A stretch of DNA of 16,533 nucleotides from Acidobacteriota bacterium (GTDB lineage: Bacteria > Acidobacteriota > HRBIN11). The notes below the pieces were generated by a model that worked only from the letters and a program-made list of their open reading frames with translations, was not told the DNA's origin and searched no databases. Position 1 is the first letter of the stretch. Every line of letters begins with the position of its first letter. Shown piece after piece: positions 1-6,918 of the stretch. The stretch spans positions 1 through 16,533 of the forward strand of contig JAUQPV010000028.1 of the NCBI GenBank assembly GCA_030550225.1. Direction: 5' to 3'. The translations under genes and the position numbers were made by a program.

Positions 1-25
1 AAAGCTGGCCGCTTATCACTTTGAG

Positions 26-89
26 GAGGTAGGGAGGTCGGTGGGTGGGCCGATGGGCAGACTGTCCATCGGCCGACTGCTCGACCTAC
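26..89. repeat. Degenerate 8-bp tandem array downstream of hutI
   Basis: The stretch divides into eight consecutive octamers, starting GAGGTAGG, GAGGTCGG, TGGGTGGG, CCGATGGG and ending CGACCTAC, so it runs into the hutI stop codon. The first half is G-rich on the plus strand and the second half C-rich, which creates the hairpin listed separately. The sequence around CCCATCGGCC recurs at 2104-2151, on the other side of the divIVA-hutI pair, so the two genes are bracketed by related arrays. Confidence 0.65.
48..74 (-). terminator. Perfect 9-bp hairpin after hutI, possible terminator
   Basis: GGCCGATGG (48-56) and CCATCGGCC (66-74) are exact reverse complements separated by a 9-base loop. The hairpin lies 12 bases beyond the hutI stop on the minus strand. 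No T-tract follows in the minus direction, so intrinsic termination is uncertain. It could equally be a transcript-end stabiliser or a by-product of the repeat array. Confidence 0.4.
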
Positions 90-1387
90 TCCTCGTGGGA
101 CATCCAGGTGTAGCGGATCTCGGCCGTCTCCCGGATCTGGTAGGGGCGCCCGTTTTTGAAGACCCACCGGACCGGCAGGGAATCCCACTGGTAGAGTAGG
201 TAGCCGTAGTGGGGGACATCGACGACGACCAGGTCGGCTCGGAGGCCCGGTGCGATTCGGCCCGTCTGGCCGTGGATCCGGAGGCCGTAGGCGGCCTGGA
301 CGGTCATACCGGCCAGGACCTGCTCGACAGGGAGGTTCCACCCGACGCAGGCGAGCCAGAAGACATACCAGGGGTTGAGGCCCGGATGGGTCCCGGGGTT
401 GTGGTCCGAACCGATGGCCACGACGACGCCGGCTTCGAGGAGGGCCTGGATCGGAGGCGTCGGGAGTCGCAGGTGGAAGCAGGTCGTCGGGAGCAGGACG
501 GCCGCCACGCCCGTCTCGGCCAAGACGCGGGCCATCCGGGCGTCCATGTGGTTCAGGTGGTCGACGGAGTAAATATTTTTCCAGTCGTCGATGGCTTCGA
601 GCAGGCCCGTGGGGGACATCTCGTCGGCGTGGAGATGGATGGCGACGAAGCCTTGCTGACGGGCGATCGTCAGCAAGTACAGCGTTTCCTCGACGGTGAA
701 GGCGCCGGTGTCGCAAAACACGTCGATGGACAGGGAGAGGCCCTGCCGGATGACTTCTGGAAGCAGGCGCTGGACCAGGACGTCCAAGTACGCCGCCCGG
801 TCCATGTCCCGGGGGTAGGCGTGGGCGCCCAGGAAGGTCGGCATGACGCCGATGGGGTGGGTCGCCTGGACCTGTTGGAGACAGCGCAGGAGGCGAATTT
901 CCTCGGCCTCCGACAGGCCGTAGCCGGACTTGACCTCGACGGTCGTCACCCCGAAGGCGAAGAGCCGATCCAGTCGGAGCTCCAGGAGGCGTTTCAGCTC
1001 CTCGTCGGGGGTCGCCCGGGTATCCTGGACCGTCTTCCAGATACCGCCGCCCTGGACGGCAATCTCGAGGTAAGTCCGACCCCGGAGACGTTCCATCCAG
1101 TCATTGAGGCGGTCGCCCCCATAAATCAGGTGGGTGTGGGGGTCGATGAGGCCCGGCAGGGCGATATGTCCCGAGAGGTCCAGCTCGACGGTGTCCTGCC
1201 GGAGCCATTCGGCCGAGAGGTCCCGGTCGGGCCCGACCCAAGCGATGCGGCCCCGGTGGACGACGATGCTCCCCTGCTCGACGATCCCCAGGCGCTCGGG
1301 CGTCACCCGCCCTGCGTAGGGTCCCGCCTCACAGGTGATGACCTGGGCCAGACGCCGAAGGATGTACGTCACCGAGGGGACCGTCAT
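86..1387 (-). CDS. hutI: Imidazolonepropionase (HutI)
   Basis: This cytoplasmic metal-dependent amidohydrolase opens the ring of 4-imidazolone-5-propionate to give N-formimino-L-glutamate, the third step of histidine degradation. The 433-residue product is close to the usual family length. It shows the amidohydrolase signature PGLIDPHTH with metal ligands H84 and H86, then HLHADE (H251, E256), VDHLNH, and GSDHNPGTH with the catalytic Asp at D328. The start chosen is the ATG at 1387, whose first bases overlap the divIVA stop (ATGA). An upstream in-frame start at 1483 would add a low-complexity tail inside divIVA. No SD sits very close; a GGGGAG lies about 11 bases upstream, and translational coupling to divIVA is likely. 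No hutH, hutU or hutG is in view, so the rest of the pathway must be elsewhere. Confidence 0.95.
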   Translation of the reverse strand: MTVPSVTYILRRLAQVITCEAGPYAGRVTPERLGIVEQGSIVVHRGRIAWVGPDRDLSAEWLRQDTVELDLSGHIALPGLIDPHTHLIYGGDRLNDWMERLRGRTYLEIAVQGGGIWKTVQDTRATPDEELKRLLELRLDRLFAFGVTTVEVKSGYGLSEAEEIRLLRCLQQVQATHPIGVMPTFLGAHAYPRDMDRAAYLDVLVQRLLPEVIRQGLSLSIDVFCDTGAFTVEETLYLLTIARQQGFVAIHLHADEMSPTGLLEAIDDWKNIYSVDHLNHMDARMARVLAETGVAAVLLPTTCFHLRLPTPPIQALLEAGVVVAIGSDHNPGTHPGLNPWYVFWLACVGWNLPVEQVLAGMTVQAAYGLRIHGQTGRIAPGLRADLVVVDVPHYGYLLYQWDSLPVRWVFKNGRPYQIRETAEIRYTWMSHEE

Positions 1388-1905
1388 GACTTGCCCGACT
1401 CCCCGGGCCGGGCCGGGCCCTTTGTCGACGGGACGAATTCGACCCGGGCCGGGGGTCTCTCCTGCCGCCGCTGTTGGATCCATCGGATCAGGACGTTGGC
1501 CTCGGCGAGGACCTGGTCCTGAAACCGCTGGTACTCCAGCCAGAGTTGCTCCATCTCCTGGTAGACCTTTTGAATTTGGGCCTGGGCCGCCGTCAGGATT
1601 TGGTCTCGCCGGAATTCGGCCTCCCGAACGATCAACTCGGCCTCCTGCTGGGCCTGCTGACGGATGCGGTCGGCCGACTGCTGAGCGGCGACCAGGGTGT
1701 TCCGAATATGCCGTTCCCGCTCCCGGTATTCCTCGAGTTGATCCTGCAGGACGCGATTGTCGTGTTCCAGCTGACGGATCGTCTGGGTCAGCCGCTCGAC
1801 CTCATCGGCGACGACGTTCAGGAACAGGATGACCTCCTCGGGGTCGAAGCCCCGCCAGCGGGACCGGAATCGCTGATTCCGGATATCGACGGCCGTCCAC
1901 GCCAT
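1384..1905 (-). CDS. DivIVA-domain coiled-coil protein
   Basis: The 173-residue protein begins with a recognisable DivIVA N-terminal module: MAWTAVDIRNQRFRS, then WRGFDPEEV and FLNVVADEVERL. In this family that segment binds curved or negatively charged membrane, and the rest is a parallel coiled coil that recruits partners for division or polar growth. Residues about 30-145 are rich in Q, E, R and L with heptad spacing, and the last 25 residues are a disordered Pro/Arg-rich tail. The ATG at 1905 is preferred over the upstream start at 1983 because GGAGAGGTGGG lies 4-14 bases before it and the DivIVA domain starts there. It precedes hutI with a 4-base overlap. The specific role (septum placement, pole or envelope) cannot be read from sequence. 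Confidence 0.85.
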   Translation of the reverse strand: MAWTAVDIRNQRFRSRWRGFDPEEVILFLNVVADEVERLTQTIRQLEHDNRVLQDQLEEYRERERHIRNTLVAAQQSADRIRQQAQQEAELIVREAEFRRDQILTAAQAQIQKVYQEMEQLWLEYQRFQDQVLAEANVLIRWIQQRRQERPPARVEFVPSTKGPARPGESGKS

Positions 1906-1946
1906 GATCCCACCTCTCCGGGTATATCGGCATCGGATGGCCAAGA

Positions 1947-1995
1947 TGGGTATAGGATGCAGGATGCGGGCTCCGGGATGCAAGATGGGAGATGC
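1947..1995 (-). repeat. Heptad array, GYATCYY family, upstream of divIVA
   Basis: On the plus strand, clean 7-mers AGGATGC, AGGATGC, GGGCTCC, GGGATGC, AAGATGG, GAGATGC run from 1954 to 1995, with a weaker unit before them. Read in the sense of divIVA (minus strand) these are GCATCCT-type units. The same unit in the same orientation relative to the downstream gene lies before pilC (6852-6900) and efp (13642-13690). The array is about 40 bases upstream of the divIVA start, in the presumed leader or promoter region. Confidence 0.75.
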
Positions 1996-2075
1996 CGGAC
2001 CCCTATCCCTCTTGACAGAGCCGTTCGGTTTGTGGGAGTGGCGTCCGATCGGTCTTCCCTGCCGCCCAAAATGAA

Positions 2076-2096
2076 GGGCGAGCGGCGAGTGGCGAA
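2076..2096. repeat. Three heptads of GGCGAG type in the divIVA-tamB spacer
   Basis: Three 7-mers, GGGCGAG, CGGCGAG and TGGCGAA, follow each other directly. They belong to no other array in the window but show the same 7-bp period. The rest of the spacer (1906-2199) holds the GYATCYY array near divIVA and the octamer array at 2104-2151. No ORF with protein-like composition was recognised in this 294-base gap. Confidence 0.5.
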
Positions 2097-2103
2097 TAGG
2101 GCC

Positions 2104-2151
2104 CTATCTCCCTGTCCGCCCATCGGCCGACCTGCCTATCTGCCCAACCGG
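2104..2151. repeat. Octamer array between tamB end and divIVA
   Basis: Six octamers in register: CTATCTCC, CTGTCCGC, CCATCGGC, CGACCTGC, CTATCTGC, CCAACCGG. The core CCCATCGGCC matches the reverse complement of bases 48-57 exactly, and the next bases remain partly similar. CCATCGGCCGAC also matches bases 66-77 directly. The array ends about 50 bases from the tamB stop. Confidence 0.6.
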
Positions 2152-2199
2152 GGTTATTCTGGAACCGATGGTCCATCGCCCGTGGTCTATGATCTGATG

Positions 2200-5100
2200 T
2201 CAGGGTTGCCATAGGAGGTCTGCGCCCCAGGCACCCGATTCGTCCCGGGAGACGACGACCCGGAGGGCCTCGTTGAGGAGGTACTCCAGGAGGAGAATCT
2301 GGGTCTGGGTCGTCGTCAAGCCGATCGAATACGTCAGGCTCCACTTGGGTGAAAACTGCTTGCCGACGGTCAGGCGGGGCTCCAGGCGGGCCTCGGGGCC
2401 AAGCTGACTGAGATCGATGGACAGGCGGTCGATGCCGAAGAAGCGCTGGACCTGGCCGATGGGTTGGATCGACTGAGCCAGGACATTCGTCAGGAAGCTG
2501 GACCCCAGACTCGTAAAGAAGGTCGTACTCTCCTGGGGCGACTGACCGGGCGTGTAAGTCTGCCCCCCTAACAAGTTCAGGATGGCCCGGGGGTTCAAAG
2601 GCGGGTCCGAGGTCAACTGAAGGCTGAGCTGGTCGATCGGGCCGGTGACGACAGCCGTGACGAGGTAGTTCTGGATGCGAGCGATCCCGACGATGCGGAC
2701 GACGGGCCGCACGGCCAGGGGGTTCGTGAATTGGATCTGGCCCTCCTGGATGTCAAACAGACGGTTCAGGAGGACGGCCTGACCGTTCCGGAGGGTCGCC
2801 ACGCCGATGAAGACGGGCTGGCGGAGCGTGCCCGTCACCTGGAGGCTCCAGACGAGTTCGCTCTGGAGGCCCGTCGAGCCCAGGGCCACGCGGACCCGCA
2901 CGGGCGTCAGGGTCGTCGACCGCACGTTAAGTTGCAAGCGGCTCCAGAAGCCGGTCTCGACGGGTGGTGGCGTCACAGTCGGCCGCGGGAAGGCCGGGAT
3001 CTCGGCCGGCCGCGGAGCCAGGAGGGCCGTCCATCGAGGCTCCCAGGTCAGCATCCCCTCGTCGACCGTCCAGTCGGCTGTCAGGACCATCTGGTTCGGA
3101 TAGCCCGACAGGCTGACGGCCCCGGAGACCCGGGCGTTCCCGTAAGGGTGGAGGCTCAGGTTGGCCCCCTTCAGGTGGAAGCTCGCCTGGATGTAATCGG
3201 GGTCGCCGGGGGGACTCCAGAGGACCTGGCCCGTCCCCTCGGCCGTCCCGCCGCCGATCGTCGCCTGGAAGTCCACGACCCGCCAGACCGGCGTGCGGAC
3301 CTCGATACGGGCCTGGAGACGTTCGACCCGGACCGGCCACTCCAGGTGATACAACGATGCCGCCTGGGTCTCGAGGGTTCCCTCGACCTGCCAGGGAGGC
3401 GAGGACCCGTGGCGGACCGTAGCGTCGACCCGGACCTGGCCCCGGGCGTCCAGGCCTGGCCACTGGGTTTCCAGCCAGCGGAGGGCTACTTGGCCGAGGG
3501 CGCGGACTTCCATCGGCACGTCGGCCGCCAGGGGAAGAAGCCATCCCTCGAGGCGGACGTCCGTATCGGGACTCTCTTGAAGCCGGACGGCGTAAGTCAG
3601 TCGCGTCCCATCCCACCGGACGGCCTCCGGCGTGACGACGGTCAGACGATGCTGGCGGTAATCGACTGTGAGGGTCTCGAGCGTCACGCGGGCCTGGAGG
3701 GGTTCGCCGGGAGTCCACCGGGCTTCGCCCCGCGCTTGGCCCGACACCCGCATGTCCAAAACGAAGGGGACCTGGTACTGTCGCCACGCCCACGTGCCCT
3801 CGGCCCGCCCCTCGGCTACGTCGAGCTGGACGACGCCGTGGCCCCGAACCTCGTCCCCCTGATAGAGCCACACCTGAAGACCCAGGCCCTCGTCGGTCTG
3901 CCGGAACATGAGGTCCCCTAAGGGGTAGCCCCGCCAGTGAAGGCCCTCGGCGTGGCCGTGTAGGTCCAGCGTCGGACGCCGCCAGGGGCCCTCAACGATC
4001 GCATACAGGTCGAGCGTCCCGGCGACCTGATACCGCTGGCCGAGGGGACTCCGGTGAAGCGGCAAGGCCCGCACCCGGACCCGGAAGTCCTGGAACGTTT
4101 CCTGCAGACGATGCCACTGCCCCGCAAAGTCGAAGAGGCCCGTCCGGTAGCTGACGCGGCCCTCATCCACGCGAAGCAGAAAGTTGACGTATGAAAATCG
4201 CAAGATGCCGTAGTCCAGGTCCAGGTCCGCCAGACGGCCTTCCGTCAGACTCAGGTCCCCCCAGAGGTCGACCTGCTGGTAGTTGCCCCGGACGGTCAGG
4301 AGGCCCCGGAGGGTCCCCCGGAGGGGAATGAAGTTGAGGGGCGTCGGTGCCAGGACCCGCTCGACGGGATAGCCCAGGAAGCGGACCTCGGCATAGGAGT
4401 CCCCGTCGACCGGAAAGCCCACCTCGCCCAAGTACAGGAGGGCCTCGTCGGCCTCGGCCCGATAGGGGCCGTCCCACAGACGGGCGTTGCGAAACTGATA
4501 GACCCGGTGCCAGTACCGGACGTCGGCCTCGCCGTCCCCCCAGAGGACGCCCAGATAGACGACTCGCTCGCCCCGAAAGCGGCCGTCGATGGCGATGTCC
4601 TGGATGCGATTCGAAAACGTCCCAGCGAACTCGCCCCGGCCGTCCATCTCCCACATCTGAATCTGGGGCCGCAAGTCCGGAAACAGGTTCCACTCCCACT
4701 GATGGTAGTAAACGTCGACCTCATAGATACTGTCCGTCCGACCCCGGACCCGCAGTTCCAGGGGCCCGTCGAAGGCGACCCAGCCGTCGACCTCGGCCGA
4801 CGTCCGGCCCAGGTGGCCCCGGGCCGTCAGATGCCGGAATCGATAGCCCTCCAGCTCGCCCCGGGCCGTCAGCTCGACGGGGTATGCCCAGTCCCGTAAG
4901 TACGGCCGCTGACGGTAATCCATCGGGACCGGCTCGGGGACCGGACCGGGCCGGGGCTCGGCCCGCAGGGTCACCCAGCCGGTCAGGCGATCGAACTGAC
5001 GTTCCTGCCATGCGATGGCCCCGGCGCCGCCCCAGGTCGCCGCATGGCGGATTTTCTGAAGGCCCCACATCTGTCCGAAGCGGTCGGCATCGGCGCCCTG

Positions 5101-6180
5101 CACGGCCAGGAACAGCCCAAATCGGCTGGTCCCAAAGAGGGGGTCGACCCGAAAGTCCCCGACGACCCGGCCCGTCCCCGTGAGTCGGCCGTAAGCCCCG
5201 TACACGTTTAGACGGTGGTGGGTCATGTAGACCGGACCGTGGGCCTCATCGAAGACCTGACGGCCCATCCGGTAAGGGACAGACCGGACCCAGCCCCGCA
5301 TCCGGAATCGGGAGAAGTCCCCGTCGTAATGCACGATGGCGCTACCCCGGCCCTCGACCCGAAATGGGATGTCGTGAATTCGCTGGATCACCCGGTTGTC
5401 CCACTGCCCGATCAGGGTCAGGTCCATTTGGGGCGAACCGTACCCGACGACCCGTCCGCTCCCCCACAAGTGATAGCCATCGCCCCAGAGATGGGCCTGG
5501 TCGATGGTCGGTCCGGCCAGACTCAGGCGGGCCTGGATCCCACCCTGAAAGGTCCAGGGGTTGTAGTCGTACATCCGGAGGAAGCCCTGCTCGATGCGGA
5601 TCCCGCCAGCCAGATGCCCGCCGGCCGGATGATGGCGGAAATAGGCCCGGACCTGCAGGAGACCCAGCAGAAGCGGGATCCCGTCGTGCCGGAGGTAAAA
5701 TTCCAGACGTTCGACCCGCAGGGCCTCGAGCCGCACGTCCACGAACCGAATCCCCCGGACCGCCTCTCGGGGAATCGAGACCGACGGCCAGTTGGCTCGG
5801 CCCTGGGCGTCGTAGTAGGCCTGAATCCGGACGCCCCCGAGCGTAATGGACCGAATGACCAAATGCCGGCGGAACAGGGCCCGCCACCAGAAGCGGAACT
5901 CGACCCGTTCGACGTGGGCAAAGGCCTGTCGGCCTTGAGGCCCCTCCGTGTACCACGTGATGTCCTCGAACGTCACCGACGGACGCAGGAGGTTCCAGCC
6001 GGCCCGACCGATCGTCACGTCCTGTCGGGCCGTCTCCCGCAGGAAGTGTTCGACGACCTCCCGCGTCCAGGTCCCGGCCGTCCGGGCGACCCACAGGTAG
6101 ACCCCGACGGCGGCCCCGGCCAGAACGACCAAGAGGCCCCATCCCGTGAACCGAAACCACACTCGGCGACGCCCGCCCAT
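2200..6180 (-). CDS. tamB: TamB-like translocation/assembly module protein (DUF490, AsmA-like superfamily)
   Basis: The 1326-residue protein is of TamB size. Residues about 8-33 form one hydrophobic N-terminal anchor after a basic MGGRRR start, so the bulk should lie in the periplasm. A very long region dominated by short alternating beta strands (residues about 40-1150) fits the beta-taco groove of TamB/AsmA proteins that bridge inner and outer membranes for lipid transport or outer-membrane protein assembly. The C-terminal 150 residues carry the conserved DUF490 part, with LNLLGGQ, a Gly/Ser/Gln-rich turn, FFGIDRLSIDLSQ, PRLTVGKQFSP and YSIGLTTTQTQILLLEY. The start is ATG 6180, with GAGGG five bases upstream (plus 6186-6190); a TTG at 6183 is adjacent but poorly placed. 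No tamA/bamA-type barrel gene lies next to it. Confidence 0.88.
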   Translation of the reverse strand: MGGRRRVWFRFTGWGLLVVLAGAAVGVYLWVARTAGTWTREVVEHFLRETARQDVTIGRAGWNLLRPSVTFEDITWYTEGPQGRQAFAHVERVEFRFWWRALFRRHLVIRSITLGGVRIQAYYDAQGRANWPSVSIPREAVRGIRFVDVRLEALRVERLEFYLRHDGIPLLLGLLQVRAYFRHHPAGGHLAGGIRIEQGFLRMYDYNPWTFQGGIQARLSLAGPTIDQAHLWGDGYHLWGSGRVVGYGSPQMDLTLIGQWDNRVIQRIHDIPFRVEGRGSAIVHYDGDFSRFRMRGWVRSVPYRMGRQVFDEAHGPVYMTHHRLNVYGAYGRLTGTGRVVGDFRVDPLFGTSRFGLFLAVQGADADRFGQMWGLQKIRHAATWGGAGAIAWQERQFDRLTGWVTLRAEPRPGPVPEPVPMDYRQRPYLRDWAYPVELTARGELEGYRFRHLTARGHLGRTSAEVDGWVAFDGPLELRVRGRTDSIYEVDVYYHQWEWNLFPDLRPQIQMWEMDGRGEFAGTFSNRIQDIAIDGRFRGERVVYLGVLWGDGEADVRYWHRVYQFRNARLWDGPYRAEADEALLYLGEVGFPVDGDSYAEVRFLGYPVERVLAPTPLNFIPLRGTLRGLLTVRGNYQQVDLWGDLSLTEGRLADLDLDYGILRFSYVNFLLRVDEGRVSYRTGLFDFAGQWHRLQETFQDFRVRVRALPLHRSPLGQRYQVAGTLDLYAIVEGPWRRPTLDLHGHAEGLHWRGYPLGDLMFRQTDEGLGLQVWLYQGDEVRGHGVVQLDVAEGRAEGTWAWRQYQVPFVLDMRVSGQARGEARWTPGEPLQARVTLETLTVDYRQHRLTVVTPEAVRWDGTRLTYAVRLQESPDTDVRLEGWLLPLAADVPMEVRALGQVALRWLETQWPGLDARGQVRVDATVRHGSSPPWQVEGTLETQAASLYHLEWPVRVERLQARIEVRTPVWRVVDFQATIGGGTAEGTGQVLWSPPGDPDYIQASFHLKGANLSLHPYGNARVSGAVSLSGYPNQMVLTADWTVDEGMLTWEPRWTALLAPRPAEIPAFPRPTVTPPPVETGFWSRLQLNVRSTTLTPVRVRVALGSTGLQSELVWSLQVTGTLRQPVFIGVATLRNGQAVLLNRLFDIQEGQIQFTNPLAVRPVVRIVGIARIQNYLVTAVVTGPIDQLSLQLTSDPPLNPRAILNLLGGQTYTPGQSPQESTTFFTSLGSSFLTNVLAQSIQPIGQVQRFFGIDRLSIDLSQLGPEARLEPRLTVGKQFSPKWSLTYSIGLTTTQTQILLLEYLLNEALRVVVSRDESGAWGADLLWQP

Positions 6181-6191
6181 CAAATCCCTCT

Positions 6192-6211
6192 GTAAAAGTT
6201 TAGCACTTTAC
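6192..6211. promoter_or_regulatory. AT-rich imperfect inverted repeat just upstream of tamB
   Basis: GTAAAAGT (6192-6199) and ACTTTAC (6205-6211) are near-perfect reverse complements, differing by one inserted A, around a short centre. It is one of the few AT-rich spots in the window and lies 12-31 bases before the tamB start codon, next to its SD. It could be an operator, part of the promoter, or a 5' leader hairpin. No convincing -35/-10 pair was found. Confidence 0.3.
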
Positions 6212-6226
6212 GCCGTCTGGGCCCCA

Positions 6227-6828
6227 GTGGAGCCTGACTCCCTGGAATCGGACAAATCCAAAGCCAAAAAGCGTCTCCGCCCGGCCGGCGGCTATCGCAG
6301 CACCGCCAGCTTTCATTGGTTCTGCGAAAAGTTCTTGGACCCGCGCTCCCGTCGGGTCGACCAAATGGTGCAGGCGGCTCGCTCAGGCCGCCAGAACATC
6401 GCCGAAGCCAGCCGTTCGGCGGCCACCTCGTCTCAGACAGAATTACGGCTACTGAACGTGGCCCGTGCCAGCCTGGAGGATCTACTGTTGGATTTCGAGG
6501 ACTTCCTACGCCACCGCCGCCTGCGGCAATGGGCGCCCGATTCGCCGGAGGCGCGCGCCCTACGCGAGGTGCCGCTGCGATTTCAGCGGGATCGGTCGGA
6601 TCCGTCGGATTGGACGGATCTGACAGATCAAGCGCGCTGGGCCCTCTATGCACCGGGCTGGAGCATGAGGACCCGGCCGTGCGAGCCCATGCCATCATGG
6701 GTCTGATCCATCGGGCCAACTACCTACCGGACCGGCCCATTGCCGCGCTGGAGAAGCAGTTTGTTGAGGAAGGCGGCTCCAGCGAACGGCTGGCGGCGCG
6801 GTTGGCTTTCCGCATAGGAACCCGGTGA
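6227..6828 (+). pseudogene. Frameshifted 'four helix suffix' domain protein
   Basis: Two frames together spell one family member. Frame 2 (6227 to about 6655) gives AGGYRSTASF, FLDPRSR, DQMVQAARSGRQNIAEASR, TELRLLNVARASLEDLLLD and FEDFLRHRRLRQW, then a DRS-type repeat and ARWALYAP. Frame 1 (about 6656-6828) continues with LEHEDPAVRAHAIMGLIHRA, NYLPDRPIAALEKQFVEEGG and a normal end. Restoring one base (CCG-[T]GG-CTG) at 6655/6656 joins them as LYAPWLEHEDPAVRAHA, as expected for the family. Between GGYRSTASF and WFCEKFLD about ten residues usual in the family appear missing. No good start codon or SD is visible; GTG 6227 is a placeholder. The family resembles four-helix-bundle (S23/IVS-like) proteins and has no settled function. 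An assembly error could mimic the frameshift. Confidence 0.8.
6589..6633 (+). repeat. Five 9-bp repeats inside the four-helix-suffix pseudogene
   Basis: GGATCGGTC, GGATCCGTC, GGATTGGAC, GGATCTGAC and AGATCAAGC run head to tail. In the frame of the upstream gene half they encode DRS-DPS-DWT-DLT-DQA, a low-complexity insert between the third and fourth helix regions. From memory, DRSD-type inserts occur at this point in relatives. The unit is a multiple of three, unlike the 7-8 bp arrays in the spacers, consistent with in-frame expansion while the gene was functional. Confidence 0.7.
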
Positions 6829-6851
6829 TACCGGGGATGCGAGACCGCTTC

Positions 6852-6900
6852 TTATCCTGCATCTTGCATTCCCCATGTTGGATCCTGTATCTTGCACCTC
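6852..6900 (+). repeat. Heptad array, GYATCYY family, upstream of pilC
   Basis: Seven 7-mers in unbroken register: TTATCCT, GCATCTT, GCATTCC, CCATGTT, GGATCCT, GTATCTT, GCACCTC. The array starts 24 bases after the pseudogene stop and ends just before the GGAGGG SD of pilC. Unit, orientation and distance to the next gene match the arrays before divIVA and efp. Confidence 0.8.
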
Positions 6901-6918
6901 CCCGGAGGGTAGCCTGCC

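Noticed and set aside
1388..1483. N-terminal extension of HutI
   Set aside because: The 32 extra residues are Pro/Gly-rich, lie within divIVA, and the HutI domain begins at the ATG at 1387.
209..1522. Long plus-strand open frame opposite hutI and divIVA
   Set aside because: It is antisense to two genes with strong family motifs, has low-complexity G/D/R/V composition and no SD or domain; it follows from GC-rich codon use.
2012..2040. TTGACA as a plus-strand promoter -35 box
   Set aside because: No TATAAT-like box at the proper distance and no plus-strand gene downstream.
2731..3921. Plus-strand open frame opposite tamB
   Set aside because: It is a mirror of the tamB codons with Arg/Pro/Gly-rich sequence and no recognisable domain.
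6316..6828. Frame-1 ORF as a separate small gene
   Set aside because: Only its last ~45 codons are protein-like and they continue the four-helix-suffix family from frame 2; the first part is out-of-frame shadow.
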